64,000 bases of DNA from Flavobacteriaceae bacterium (lineage in GTDB: Bacteria; Bacteroidota; Bacteroidia; Flavobacteriales; Flavobacteriaceae), in assembly GCA_947456955.1 (NCBI GenBank), contig CANGTQ010000001.1:310001-374000 (forward strand). Reading direction: 5' to 3'. Below are positions 46,392-54,060 of this stretch, piece after piece; position 1 is the first letter of the stretch; every line of letters begins with the position of its first letter. The notes beneath the pieces were generated by a model that was not told the DNA's origin, made no database searches, and was given only the letters and a program-made list of their open reading frames with translations. The position numbers and the translations under genes were made by a program.

Positions 46392-47591
46392 ATGATAAAC
46401 CCATCAGCATTTGGCTGGATAGATAAGTTTTTTATTGAACAGAAAACTAGTGAACAAATTTTTATGGTTTCAGAAGAAGAGTTTTATCTTCAAACCAGAG
46501 CCACAGGTTTTATTTTTGGTCATATTATAAGTTTTGATACTCTTAAATCAATACCATTAAAAGAAAGACTTGCGGAAGAGATTTCAAAAATTGGAATGCT
46601 CAATACTTTATATAAAATGTATTGCTTGGTCAAACAAGATACAGATAAAGATAAATTCATAAGTGAAGCTGTTTCCTTTTACAATTTGATGACTCCAAAA
46701 GGATTTAATCCATTACAGAAAATGCTTCCTAGCAGTTCTGATTCAAGTAAACTTGAAAAAATAATTCACGACAGAGTACAAACGAATGAAGATTTATTTA
46801 GTAAAAGCTTTTCGCATGTAATTACCAATGCTCTGCTCTTTATTGATGTTTTAGCTTTCAAAAAATACTTAGAAAAAGGCTCATTACCCGAAAAATATTT
46901 TAACCGAATTGAAGATAGTGTTATAAGTGTTATTTCGCTTTCTTTAAAATCTAAAACCGGAATTTCGGTTCATGATGATTTGTTACAAAAACTTTTTGAA
47001 TCTTCTGTTCGGTATACTAAGTTTTCAGACAAGCATATTAAATCTATTGAAGATATTGATTTAAGTAACCTTGAAAATAATTTAGAAAAATTTTACGTAA
47101 TCGATTTGGCTGGAATAAGTTTATGGAGTGATGAAAAAGTAGAAAATGAAGAACGCTATTTCTTGTTTAAGTTGGGAGAAAAACTAAACATAGCTCAAAA
47201 TTTCATTATAGAAAGCATTGATTTTGTAAACGATTTTATCATAAAATACAAAACCGAAATTCCGTATTTCAATAATTCTAATCCAGTAAAAAATTTCTAT
47301 GACCATACAACAGAAAGTGTAGTAGTGTTATTAAACAGAAATAAAAAACGTTTGGTAAAAGAAGTTTCTCAAAGCAAAGAGTTGATGCAACTTATAGCCA
47401 AATCAACTCACAAAGAATTAGACAAAGAAGAGAAGAGAAAAATTAAAACTCAATTACTTGATATTTGTAAAACAGTACCATCCTTGACCATTTTCTTATT
47501 GCCTGGCGGAAGTTTACTTTTGCCAATATTGATAAAATTCATTCCACAATTATTACCTTCGTCATTTAACGAAAATGAAGAAAGAGAATAA
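46392..47591 (+). CDS. LETM1-related protein (flavobacterial biofilm-associated family)
   Basis: This is a 399-residue protein with no signal peptide. The C-terminal 55 residues carry a LETM1-like segment: KTVPSLTIFLLPGGSLLLP near residue 360, followed by a second hydrophobic stretch with FIPQLLPSSF. Mitochondrial LETM1 proteins have the same Pro-Gly-rich hairpin near a cation-exchange domain. The rest is helical and charged. NCBI uses the label LETM1-related biofilm-associated protein for flavobacterial homologs, which I recall but could not check. It follows sodC by 9 nt and may be co-transcribed. Confidence 0.8.
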   Translation: MINPSAFGWIDKFFIEQKTSEQIFMVSEEEFYLQTRATGFIFGHIISFDTLKSIPLKERLAEEISKIGMLNTLYKMYCLVKQDTDKDKFISEAVSFYNLMTPKGFNPLQKMLPSSSDSSKLEKIIHDRVQTNEDLFSKSFSHVITNALLFIDVLAFKKYLEKGSLPEKYFNRIEDSVISVISLSLKSKTGISVHDDLLQKLFESSVRYTKFSDKHIKSIEDIDLSNLENNLEKFYVIDLAGISLWSDEKVENEERYFLFKLGEKLNIAQNFIIESIDFVNDFIIKYKTEIPYFNNSNPVKNFYDHTTESVVVLLNRNKKRLVKEVSQSKELMQLIAKSTHKELDKEEKRKIKTQLLDICKTVPSLTIFLLPGGSLLLPILIKFIPQLLPSSFNENEERE

Positions 47592-47656
47592 AACCCTTAA
47601 TAAGTATAGATTGACCAAAAGTTGAATGAAAATTATTAATTAAATAATGTAAAATA

Positions 47657-48580
47657 TTAATAATTATCAATCCATGAAAAGTAATTAGTTTTCAATTTGC
47701 TTTTTTCATCTCGAATATAATTTATGTAAGCTTCAGCGACTGGACTTAATGATTTGTTTTTTAACCATACCAAGTACCAGTTCGACTTTATTGGAAATCC
47801 TTTCATAGAAATAATTTTTAAATCTCCACTTTCAAGTTCGTTTTTTAACCCAATAATTGGCATTATAGAATAACCTATGCCTGCTATTATAGCTTGCTTT
47901 ACTGCTTCATTAGAAGTTAATTGCATTTTTTTGGCAGACTGAATTCCATTACGCTGAAGGTAGTTCTCCATTACTAATCGAGTAGCTGAACCTTCTTCTC
48001 TATATATTAACGGAAATTCATCAAATAAATTTGAATAATTATTTTGAATTTGCGAAACAGCATATTGATTTCCAATTAAATACAATTTATTTTCGAGTAA
48101 AATCTCGTATTGCAACTGAATACCATCAGGTAAAATAGAAACTAATGCAAAATCAACTTCATTATTTTCCAAACTCTTAACAACTTTTGATTTGTTAGTT
48201 ACATCCATAATAAGGTCAATGCCTTTATTCTGATTTAAAAAATCACACAAAAAATAAGGCATTACATATTTCCCTGTTGAAACTACAGATACCATTAATT
48301 TTCCTGACAAAATACCTTTGAAAGTTTTTGATTTATAGGTTATTGTTTCCACTTCATCTAAAACTTTTTGGGCTGTAATTGCAATCTCTTTTCCAAAATG
48401 AGTAATATACAATTGCCTTCCTATTACTTCTGTCAACGGAATATCAAATTGATCTTGCAGTTTTTTTAATTGAATAGATACCGCAGGTTGCGTTAAATTT
48501 AATTCTTCAGCAGCTTTGGTAATACTCTTTGTTTGAACAATTTTTAAGAATATCTGTAATTGATGTAATGTATAATGCAT
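47657..48580 (-). CDS. LysR-family regulator resembling CbbR/CysL/CcmR
   Basis: This is a 307-residue LysR-type regulator. The N-terminal helix-turn-helix is SITKAAEELNLTQPAVSIQLKKLQ-like (residues 18-41). The effector domain has VSVVSTGKYVMPYFL near 95, EEGSATRLVMENYL near 198, and TSNEAVKQAIIAGIGYSIMP near 225. This last pattern is what one sees in CbbR, CcmR and CysL proteins, which sense central carbon or sulfur metabolites. It is divergent from icd with 89 nt between starts, and so is a likely regulator of the icd-sbtA operon. Effector identity is inferred only. Confidence 0.86.
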   Translation of the reverse strand: MHYTLHQLQIFLKIVQTKSITKAAEELNLTQPAVSIQLKKLQDQFDIPLTEVIGRQLYITHFGKEIAITAQKVLDEVETITYKSKTFKGILSGKLMVSVVSTGKYVMPYFLCDFLNQNKGIDLIMDVTNKSKVVKSLENNEVDFALVSILPDGIQLQYEILLENKLYLIGNQYAVSQIQNNYSNLFDEFPLIYREEGSATRLVMENYLQRNGIQSAKKMQLTSNEAVKQAIIAGIGYSIMPIIGLKNELESGDLKIISMKGFPIKSNWYLVWLKNKSLSPVAEAYINYIRDEKSKLKTNYFSWIDNY

Positions 48581-48604
48581 TAATATATTTTATGCGTTTC
48601 ATAA

Positions 48605-48612
48605 CAAATATA
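48605..48612 (-). promoter_or_regulatory. -7 box for the LysR gene
   Basis: The minus strand reads TATATTTG, 24 nt ahead of the LysR ATG. It lies back to back with the icd box at 48639, so one bound regulator could control both promoters. Confidence 0.5.
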
Positions 48613-48638
48613 AATAAAAATATATACTCACAACGCAA

Positions 48639-48646
48639 TAGATTTG
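48639..48646 (+). promoter_or_regulatory. -7 box for the icd operon
   Basis: TAGATTTG fits TAnnTTTG and lies 23 nt before the icd ATG. The 89-nt divergent gap to the LysR gene is the natural place for a LysR binding site. I did not find a clean T-N11-A pair that I would trust over the AT background. Confidence 0.5.
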
Positions 48647-48669
48647 CAAAAAAATAACCAAATAAAATT

Positions 48670-50106
48670 ATGCAAAGAATAACTATCGCAAAAGGTGACG
48701 GAATAGGTCCAGAGATAATGGACGCTACATTAGAAATTATCAAAGCTGCAGGTGCTCAACTAGAGTATGATGAAATTCAGGTTGGTGAGAAAGTATACCT
48801 TTCTGGAAATACTTCAGGAATTGCAAAAGAAAGCTGGGATACCATTATAAAAAACAAAGTGTTTTTAAAAGCGCCAATTACAACTCCTCAAGGTGGTGGT
48901 TATAAAAGTTTAAATGTTACCACAAGAAAATTCCTTGGATTGTATTCGAATGTTAGACCATGTATGAGTTTGCATCCATTTGTCGAAACAAAACATCCAA
49001 AAATGGATATCGTTATCATAAGAGAAAATGAAGAAGATTTATATGCTGGAATTGAACATCAACAAACTGATGAAGTTATTCAATGCCTAAAAATAATCAG
49101 CCGACCTGGTTGTGAAAAAATTGTTCGTTATGCTTTTGAATTTGCCAAACAATATGGCAGAAAGAAAGTGACTTGCTTTACCAAAGACAATATCATGAAG
49201 CAAACGGATGGCTTATTCCACCAAGTGTTTGATGAAATTGCAACAGAATATCCAGAAATTGAAAATGAACATTGGATTATTGATATTGGTGCAGCCAAAA
49301 TGAGTGACACACCGGAAGCATTTGATGTTATTGTAACTTTAAATTTATATGGTGATGTTCTTTCTGATATTGCTGCACAAATTGCAGGTTCAGTTGGATT
49401 AGCAGGCTCGGCAAATATTGGTGAAGAATGTTCGATGTTTGAAGCCATTCATGGTTCAGCACCAAGAAGAGCTGGTCAAAACATGGCAAATCCATCAGGA
49501 TTATTACAAGGTGCTGTGATGATGTTGAATCATTTAGGTCAAAATGTTGTTGCTACCAAAGTACATAATGCTTGGTTAAAAACTCTAGAAGATGGCATTC
49601 ATACCTATGATATTTTTAAAGAAGGTGTTAGCACTCAAAAAGTAGGAACCAAAGAATTTGCTCAAGCTGTTATTGCTAATTTGGGTCAAAAACCTAAAAC
49701 ATTGGCAGCAGTAAATTACGAAAATGGTCAAGCCCTAAATCTACCAAAATATAAAAAGAGACCACAAGCTAAGAAAGAACTTATTGGTCATGATGTTTTT
49801 GTTCACTGGAACGGAACAGACCCTAACGAATTAGCTCTAAAATTGAGCCAAATTGGAACATCTAATCTGAAATTAAACATGATTACCAATCGTGGAATTA
49901 AAGTTTGGCCAGAAGGATTTTCTCAAACATTTTGTACCGATCATTGGAGATGCCGATTTAAAACTGAAGAAGGTAAAACCATATCTAAAGAGGAAATAAT
50001 AGTTCTTCTTCAACAATGCATTCAAAATGATATTGATACTATCAAAACTGAAAATTTATATCAATTTGATGGTAAAATGGCATTTTCACTAGGACAAGGA
50101 CAATAA
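48670..50106 (+). CDS. icd: NADP-dependent isocitrate dehydrogenase, Thermus-like with C-terminal extension
   Basis: Icd oxidatively decarboxylates isocitrate to 2-oxoglutarate and CO2. The 478-residue protein has GDGIGPEIM at residues 9-17, the substrate-binding segment LNVTTRKFLGLYSNVRP near 77-93 and a RENEEDLYAGIEH motif near 118. The metal-binding YGDVLSDIAAQIAG segment lies near 227, and HGSAPRRAGQNMANPSG near 260. The final 140 residues form a separate domain (from about GHDVFVHWNG, 373), as in Thermus thermophilus ICDH. It heads a six-gene operon ending in sbtA and is divergent from a CbbR-like LysR gene. Confidence 0.93.
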   Translation: MQRITIAKGDGIGPEIMDATLEIIKAAGAQLEYDEIQVGEKVYLSGNTSGIAKESWDTIIKNKVFLKAPITTPQGGGYKSLNVTTRKFLGLYSNVRPCMSLHPFVETKHPKMDIVIIRENEEDLYAGIEHQQTDEVIQCLKIISRPGCEKIVRYAFEFAKQYGRKKVTCFTKDNIMKQTDGLFHQVFDEIATEYPEIENEHWIIDIGAAKMSDTPEAFDVIVTLNLYGDVLSDIAAQIAGSVGLAGSANIGEECSMFEAIHGSAPRRAGQNMANPSGLLQGAVMMLNHLGQNVVATKVHNAWLKTLEDGIHTYDIFKEGVSTQKVGTKEFAQAVIANLGQKPKTLAAVNYENGQALNLPKYKKRPQAKKELIGHDVFVHWNGTDPNELALKLSQIGTSNLKLNMITNRGIKVWPEGFSQTFCTDHWRCRFKTEEGKTISKEEIIVLLQQCIQNDIDTIKTENLYQFDGKMAFSLGQGQ

Positions 50107-50118
50107 TAAAAGACAATT

Positions 50119-50358
50119 ATGGAACTACAATTATTAAATGGCGCCTTTTCTTCAAAAGAATCAATTGAGATTTTAAATCAATTATTCCAAGTAAAAATTA
50201 AGTTTCACGAAGATAAAATCAAGACCTCCCAAAATGAGGAAGATGTAAAAATGCGAGAACGTAAAATTAAGTTCTTACAAAATGAATTAGCCCATGCAAG
50301 GCAATTGATTACTACTAAAACAGAATACATTTCACTAAGTAGTCAAATTATATTATAA
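50119..50358 (+). CDS. Small hypothetical protein A, paralog of the next gene
   Basis: This 79-residue protein is unrecognised. It opens with a motif shared with the next gene: LLNGAFSSKESIEILNQLF near residue 5, then VKIKFHEDKI. The rest is a charged helix (Glu, Lys, Arg) from about 35 to 68. There is no signal or membrane segment. It starts 12 nt after icd and the next gene starts 4 nt after it, so it is in the icd operon. The matching motif (L-x-G-x-FSS, then K-(I/V)-x-FH) shows a divergent tandem duplication. Confidence 0.65.
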   Translation: MELQLLNGAFSSKESIEILNQLFQVKIKFHEDKIKTSQNEEDVKMRERKIKFLQNELAHARQLITTKTEYISLSSQIIL

Positions 50359-50362
50359 AATT

Positions 50363-50635
50363 ATGGATAAATATCAGTTTAAGTTAATAGAAGGTGATTT
50401 TTCATCACAGGATGCCAAGACCGTTTTAATGTCAGTTATCAATAGTAAAGTTAATTTTCATAATCTCAATGCCTTTAGTGAATTTGTTAAAAACAATGAA
50501 GATTGTGAAACATCAAAACAAAGAATTTCAGCATTATCAAAAGCAAGTGAAGATATCCTAAAACTAATAGAGGAAAGTGAAAAAAAAGGAATGAAGTTGA
50601 AGATTAATGGAGACATTACTGTAGAGTTTATTTAA
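50363..50635 (+). CDS. Small hypothetical protein B, paralog of the previous gene
   Basis: This 90-residue protein is unrecognised. It shares LIEGDFSSQDAKTVL (residues 8-22) and SKVNFHN (28-34) with the 79-residue protein upstream, though overall identity is low. It is followed by a helical middle with two Lys-Glu-rich turns and a short C-terminal strand pair (MKLKINGDITVEF). It lacks any export signal. Its DUF6671 neighbour begins 10 nt later. Because these two proteins sit between icd and the sbtA part of the operon, they may have a regulatory or structural role in it, but nothing in sequence shows this. Confidence 0.65.
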   Translation: MDKYQFKLIEGDFSSQDAKTVLMSVINSKVNFHNLNAFSEFVKNNEDCETSKQRISALSKASEDILKLIEESEKKGMKLKINGDITVEFI

Positions 50636-50645
50636 GCTAAAGGAT

Positions 50646-51488
50646 TTGGAAATTTTCGAAGGAAGAAGGTTAATCATTGCCACAAAACATAAAAAAGAAA
50701 GTGTCATAGCGCCTCTATTAGAGGAACATCTAGGAGTTCAATGTTTTGTTCCAACTGATTTTGAGACCGATAAGTTGGGAACTTTTACCGGAGAAATTGA
50801 GAGAAAAAATGATGCTTTAACCACAGTTAGACAAAAATGTCTGCTGGCAATGGAAGAATACCAATGCGATTTAGGGATAGCAAGCGAAGGGTCTTTTGGT
50901 CCACATCCATCAATTTTCATGGCACATGCTGATGATGAATTTTTAATTTTTATTGATAAAAAAAATAATTTAGAAATAATTGTTCGAGAGTTAAGTCTCG
51001 ACACTAACTTTAATGCAACAACTGTAAATTGTTTTCAAAATTTGGTTGATTTAGTAAAAACAGTTGGGTTTCCTGAACATGGTGTGATTTTAAAAATCAC
51101 CTCGGAAGAAGTTCCTACCGTTGTAAAAGGAATTCAAACCTGGGAATTATTGGAAGAGAGTTTTAATACGCTCTCCGCTATTAATTCCCAAGTTGTTGCA
51201 GAAACCGATATGCGAGCGATGTATAATCCAACTCGTATGAAGGTTATTGAAAAAGCTGCTCATAAACTAATTGAAAAAATAAAATCTCTTTGTCCTGAAT
51301 GTCACGTACCTGGTTTTGGTGTAGTAAACATCAAATCGGGATTGCCTTGTGAATGGTGTGGTTCACCAACAAATTCAACAAAATCACATATTTTTAAATG
51401 TCAGAAATGTAATTTTGAACAGGAAAATATGTTTCCAAATAACAAGAAAACAGAGGATCCAATGTTTTGTGATTATTGTAATCCATAA
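50646..51488 (+). CDS. DUF6671 family protein with C-terminal zinc ribbon
   Basis: This 280-residue cytoplasmic protein belongs, as I recognise it, to DUF6671. It starts with a TTG codon at 50646, giving MEIFEGRRLIIATKHKKE. The N-terminal 210 residues form an alpha/beta domain with IERKNDALTTVRQK near 51 and GIASEGSFGPHP near 77. A segment with ETDMRAMYNPTRMKVI lies near 193-208. The C-terminal 65 residues hold four CxxC pairs (CPEC, CEWC, CQKC, CDYC), enough for two zinc sites. The function is unknown. It lies inside the icd operon, 3 nt before tsaC. Confidence 0.8.
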   Translation: MEIFEGRRLIIATKHKKESVIAPLLEEHLGVQCFVPTDFETDKLGTFTGEIERKNDALTTVRQKCLLAMEEYQCDLGIASEGSFGPHPSIFMAHADDEFLIFIDKKNNLEIIVRELSLDTNFNATTVNCFQNLVDLVKTVGFPEHGVILKITSEEVPTVVKGIQTWELLEESFNTLSAINSQVVAETDMRAMYNPTRMKVIEKAAHKLIEKIKSLCPECHVPGFGVVNIKSGLPCEWCGSPTNSTKSHIFKCQKCNFEQENMFPNNKKTEDPMFCDYCNP

Positions 51489-51491
51489 GAA

Positions 51492-52442
51492 ATGAAAGTA
51501 GAAATTCAAAAAGCAGCTAGCTTATTAAAAGAAGGAAATGTAGTTGCTATTCCAACGGAAACTGTATACGGATTAGCAGCCAATGCTTTTAATGAAGATG
51601 CTGTCCGAAAAATATTTGAAATCAAAGGCAGACCATTATTCAATCCACTTATTATTCATATAAAATCTTTAGCCTTTTTAGAACAGTTAGTTTACAACAT
51701 TCCACCCAAAGCGTTGCAATTGGCGCGCCATTTTTGGCCTGGTTCATTAACTTTAATTCTACCAAAAAAGGAGATAGTTCCCAATATTATTACAGCAGGA
51801 AAAAATACTGTAGCAGTTCGCGTTCCAAATCATCCAGTAACATTAGCGCTTTTAAACGCATTAGATTTTCCTCTGGCAGCGCCAAGTGCAAATCCTTTTG
51901 GAACCATAAGTCCAACAGAAGCAAAACACGTAACCGATTATTTTAAAGAAAAAATTCCAATGGTTTTGGATGGTGGAATTTGTCAAAACGGAATAGAATC
52001 TACTATTATTGGGTTTGAGTTTGATGAACCTGTACTCTATCGTTTGGGTTCAATTACAGTGGAGGAAATAGAAAAAATAGTAGGCAAAATTACTATAAAA
52101 AATAAAAAAGAAGTAGCTCCTGATGCACCTGGAATGCTTTCCAAACATTACGCACCAAAAACCAAAACATTTTTAGAAACAGATATAAATGCATTTTTAA
52201 AAAAACATCCAAATAAAAAAATTGGTATACTACTCTTTAATCAAAGAATAGAGAATAATGAATTTATTCACCAACAAATTTTGTCTGAAAACGGAAACTT
52301 TAAACAAGCAGCCGTAAATCTTTATTCCGCCATGCATCGATTGGACAAACTTGGATTAGACTTAATTGTTGCCGAACGATTTCCTGAAATTGATTTAGGA
52401 AAATCTATTAATGATCGCTTGGAGCGTGCAACTAAAAATTAG
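51492..52442 (+). CDS. tsaC: L-threonylcarbamoyladenylate synthase (Sua5-type TsaC)
   Basis: TsaC/Sua5 makes threonylcarbamoyl-AMP from threonine, bicarbonate and ATP, the first step of the t6A tRNA modification completed by TsaD. The 316-residue protein has the YrdC domain (about 1-190) with IPTETVYGLAANAF near 20, KGRPLFNPLI near 45, HFWPGSLTLIL near 80, VAVRVPNHP and AAPSANPFG. It then has the Sua5 domain (about 200-316). Because it uses bicarbonate as a substrate, its place next to sbtA in the same operon may be meaningful. Gaps to both neighbours are 3 nt. Confidence 0.94.
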   Translation: MKVEIQKAASLLKEGNVVAIPTETVYGLAANAFNEDAVRKIFEIKGRPLFNPLIIHIKSLAFLEQLVYNIPPKALQLARHFWPGSLTLILPKKEIVPNIITAGKNTVAVRVPNHPVTLALLNALDFPLAAPSANPFGTISPTEAKHVTDYFKEKIPMVLDGGICQNGIESTIIGFEFDEPVLYRLGSITVEEIEKIVGKITIKNKKEVAPDAPGMLSKHYAPKTKTFLETDINAFLKKHPNKKIGILLFNQRIENNEFIHQQILSENGNFKQAAVNLYSAMHRLDKLGLDLIVAERFPEIDLGKSINDRLERATKN

Positions 52443-52445
52443 CCT

Positions 52446-53408
52446 ATGAATTTTAATTTACTTTTAGATAATTTAACCAATCCGGCATTACTTTTCTTTT
52501 TGTTAGGAATAATTGCCACTCGACTTAAAAGCGATTTGGAAATTCCGCCAAATTCTTCAAAATTTATTTCGTTATATCTTTTATTCTCTATTGGATTTAA
52601 AGGTGGTCAGGAATTGGCTCACAGTCATTTTGACCTAGAGATAATTTACTCTGCAATTTTTGGAGTTTTTATAGCGATTATCATTCCTGTTTATTGTTTT
52701 TTTATTTTAAAAAGAAAATTTAGTATTGAAAATTCTGGTGCTATTGCTGCTGCATATGGCTCTGTGAGTGCCGTTACTTTTGTTACTGCTATTTCTTTTT
52801 TAGAAATTCAAAAATATGCATTCAGCGGACATATGGTTGCAATCATGGCATTAATGGAAGCACCTGCAATTATAATTGGAGTAATTCTAATGAAAATTTT
52901 TAATAAAAATGAGGTCATAAAAACCAAAATGAAGTCTGTCATAAAGCATTCATTAACCAATGGAAGTGTGCTGCTTATTCTGGGTAGTTTATTGATTGGT
53001 TATTTAGCAAGTGATCAACAAGCTATGGGAATAAAACCTTTTACAACGGACATTTTTAAAGGATTTCTTGCCATTTTCTTACTTGACATGGGTATTTTGA
53101 GTGGCAAAAAACTGAATGTTTTTATTAAAAGTGGATGGTTTCCTGTGGTTTTCGCAATTATAATTCCGTTAATAAATGGCAGTTTAGTTGCACTACTTAG
53201 TCAGTTAGTTTCAAATGAAATTGGAAATAGATTCATATTTGCTATACTTGCTGCAAGTGCATCCTATATAGCTGTACCGGCAGCAATGAAAATTGTAGCA
53301 CCAAAAGCAAACCCGGGTTTATTTTTACCCATGGCATTGGCTATCACTTTTCCGTTTAATATTACTTTCGGAATGCCAATTTATCTTTCAATTATACTTT
53401 ACTGTTAA
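52446..53408 (+). CDS. sbtA: Sodium-dependent bicarbonate permease SbtA family
   Basis: SbtA imports bicarbonate with sodium. The 320-residue integral membrane protein has about ten hydrophobic spans. Family features are NLTNPALLFFLLGIIA at residues 9-24, a LLFSIGFKGGQEL segment near 46, and an IAAAYGSVSAVTF stretch near 98. A second half-repeat with FLLDMGILSGKK near 212 matches the inverted-repeat design of the family. It is a little shorter than cyanobacterial SbtA (about 370). No SbtB (PII-like) partner is adjacent. It ends 7 nt before the convergent carbonic anhydrase gene. Confidence 0.9.
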   Translation: MNFNLLLDNLTNPALLFFLLGIIATRLKSDLEIPPNSSKFISLYLLFSIGFKGGQELAHSHFDLEIIYSAIFGVFIAIIIPVYCFFILKRKFSIENSGAIAAAYGSVSAVTFVTAISFLEIQKYAFSGHMVAIMALMEAPAIIIGVILMKIFNKNEVIKTKMKSVIKHSLTNGSVLLILGSLLIGYLASDQQAMGIKPFTTDIFKGFLAIFLLDMGILSGKKLNVFIKSGWFPVVFAIIIPLINGSLVALLSQLVSNEIGNRFIFAILAASASYIAVPAAMKIVAPKANPGLFLPMALAITFPFNITFGMPIYLSIILYC

Positions 53409-53415
53409 AAAAAGG

Positions 53416-54060
53416 CTAGTTAGAAAATTTCAAACGATATACCTCATCAAGTTCGTTATTTGAACTCATATTTACATCTAAATCAGTTACATAACCCGAG
53501 TTTAAACCGTAGGTCCAACCGTGCAATGTTAAATCTTGTCCGTTTCGCCATGCTCCTTGAACAATGGATGTTTTAGCTAAATCAAAGACTTGTTCTTGAA
53601 CATTAATCTCTACAAACTTGTTAAATCGATCTTCTTCATTTTCAAATGAATTTAAGTAATCTTCGTGTAAACGATACACATCTTTTATATGACGAATCCA
53701 ATTGTCTATAAGACCTATAGATTGATTACCCATTGCCGCTTTTACACCACCACAACCATAATGTCCGCAAACAATTACATGCTTTACTTTTAAAACATTT
53801 ACAGCATAATCCAAAACGCTTAACATATTCATATCAGAATGAATAACCATATTAGCAATGTTTCTGTGAACAAAAACTTCACCTGGCTTTGCACCTATTA
53901 TTTCATTTGCAGGTACTCGACTATCAGAACATCCTATCCAAAGTAATGGTGGTTGTTGGCCTTTTGCTAAATCTTTGAAATATTCAATATCTAAAGCGAG
54001 TTGATTCTCAACCCATTTTTTATTGTTATCAAGTATTTTTTTATAAAATTCAGTACTCAT
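53416..54060 (-). CDS. can: Beta-carbonic anhydrase
   Basis: This enzyme interconverts CO2 and bicarbonate. The 214-residue protein has all beta-class zinc ligands: Cys44 and Asp46 in WIGCSDSRVP, and His100 and Cys103 in CGHYGCGG. The dimer interface segment GEVFVHRNIAN is at 60-70 and a GWTYGLNSG segment near 183 is typical. It has no signal peptide, so it is cytoplasmic. Its ATG overlaps the SulP stop by 4 nt, so it is co-translated with the transporter upstream. It converges on sbtA with only 7 nt between stops. Confidence 0.96.
   Translation of the reverse strand: MSTEFYKKILDNNKKWVENQLALDIEYFKDLAKGQQPPLLWIGCSDSRVPANEIIGAKPGEVFVHRNIANMVIHSDMNMLSVLDYAVNVLKVKHVIVCGHYGCGGVKAAMGNQSIGLIDNWIRHIKDVYRLHEDYLNSFENEEDRFNKFVEINVQEQVFDLAKTSIVQGAWRNGQDLTLHGWTYGLNSGYVTDLDVNMSSNNELDEVYRLKFSN

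Noticed and set aside
47631..47665. AT-only palindrome as terminator between the LETM1-related and LysR genes
   Set aside because: The 10-bp stem is entirely A and T and overlaps the LysR stop codon. It is too weak to call in this base composition.
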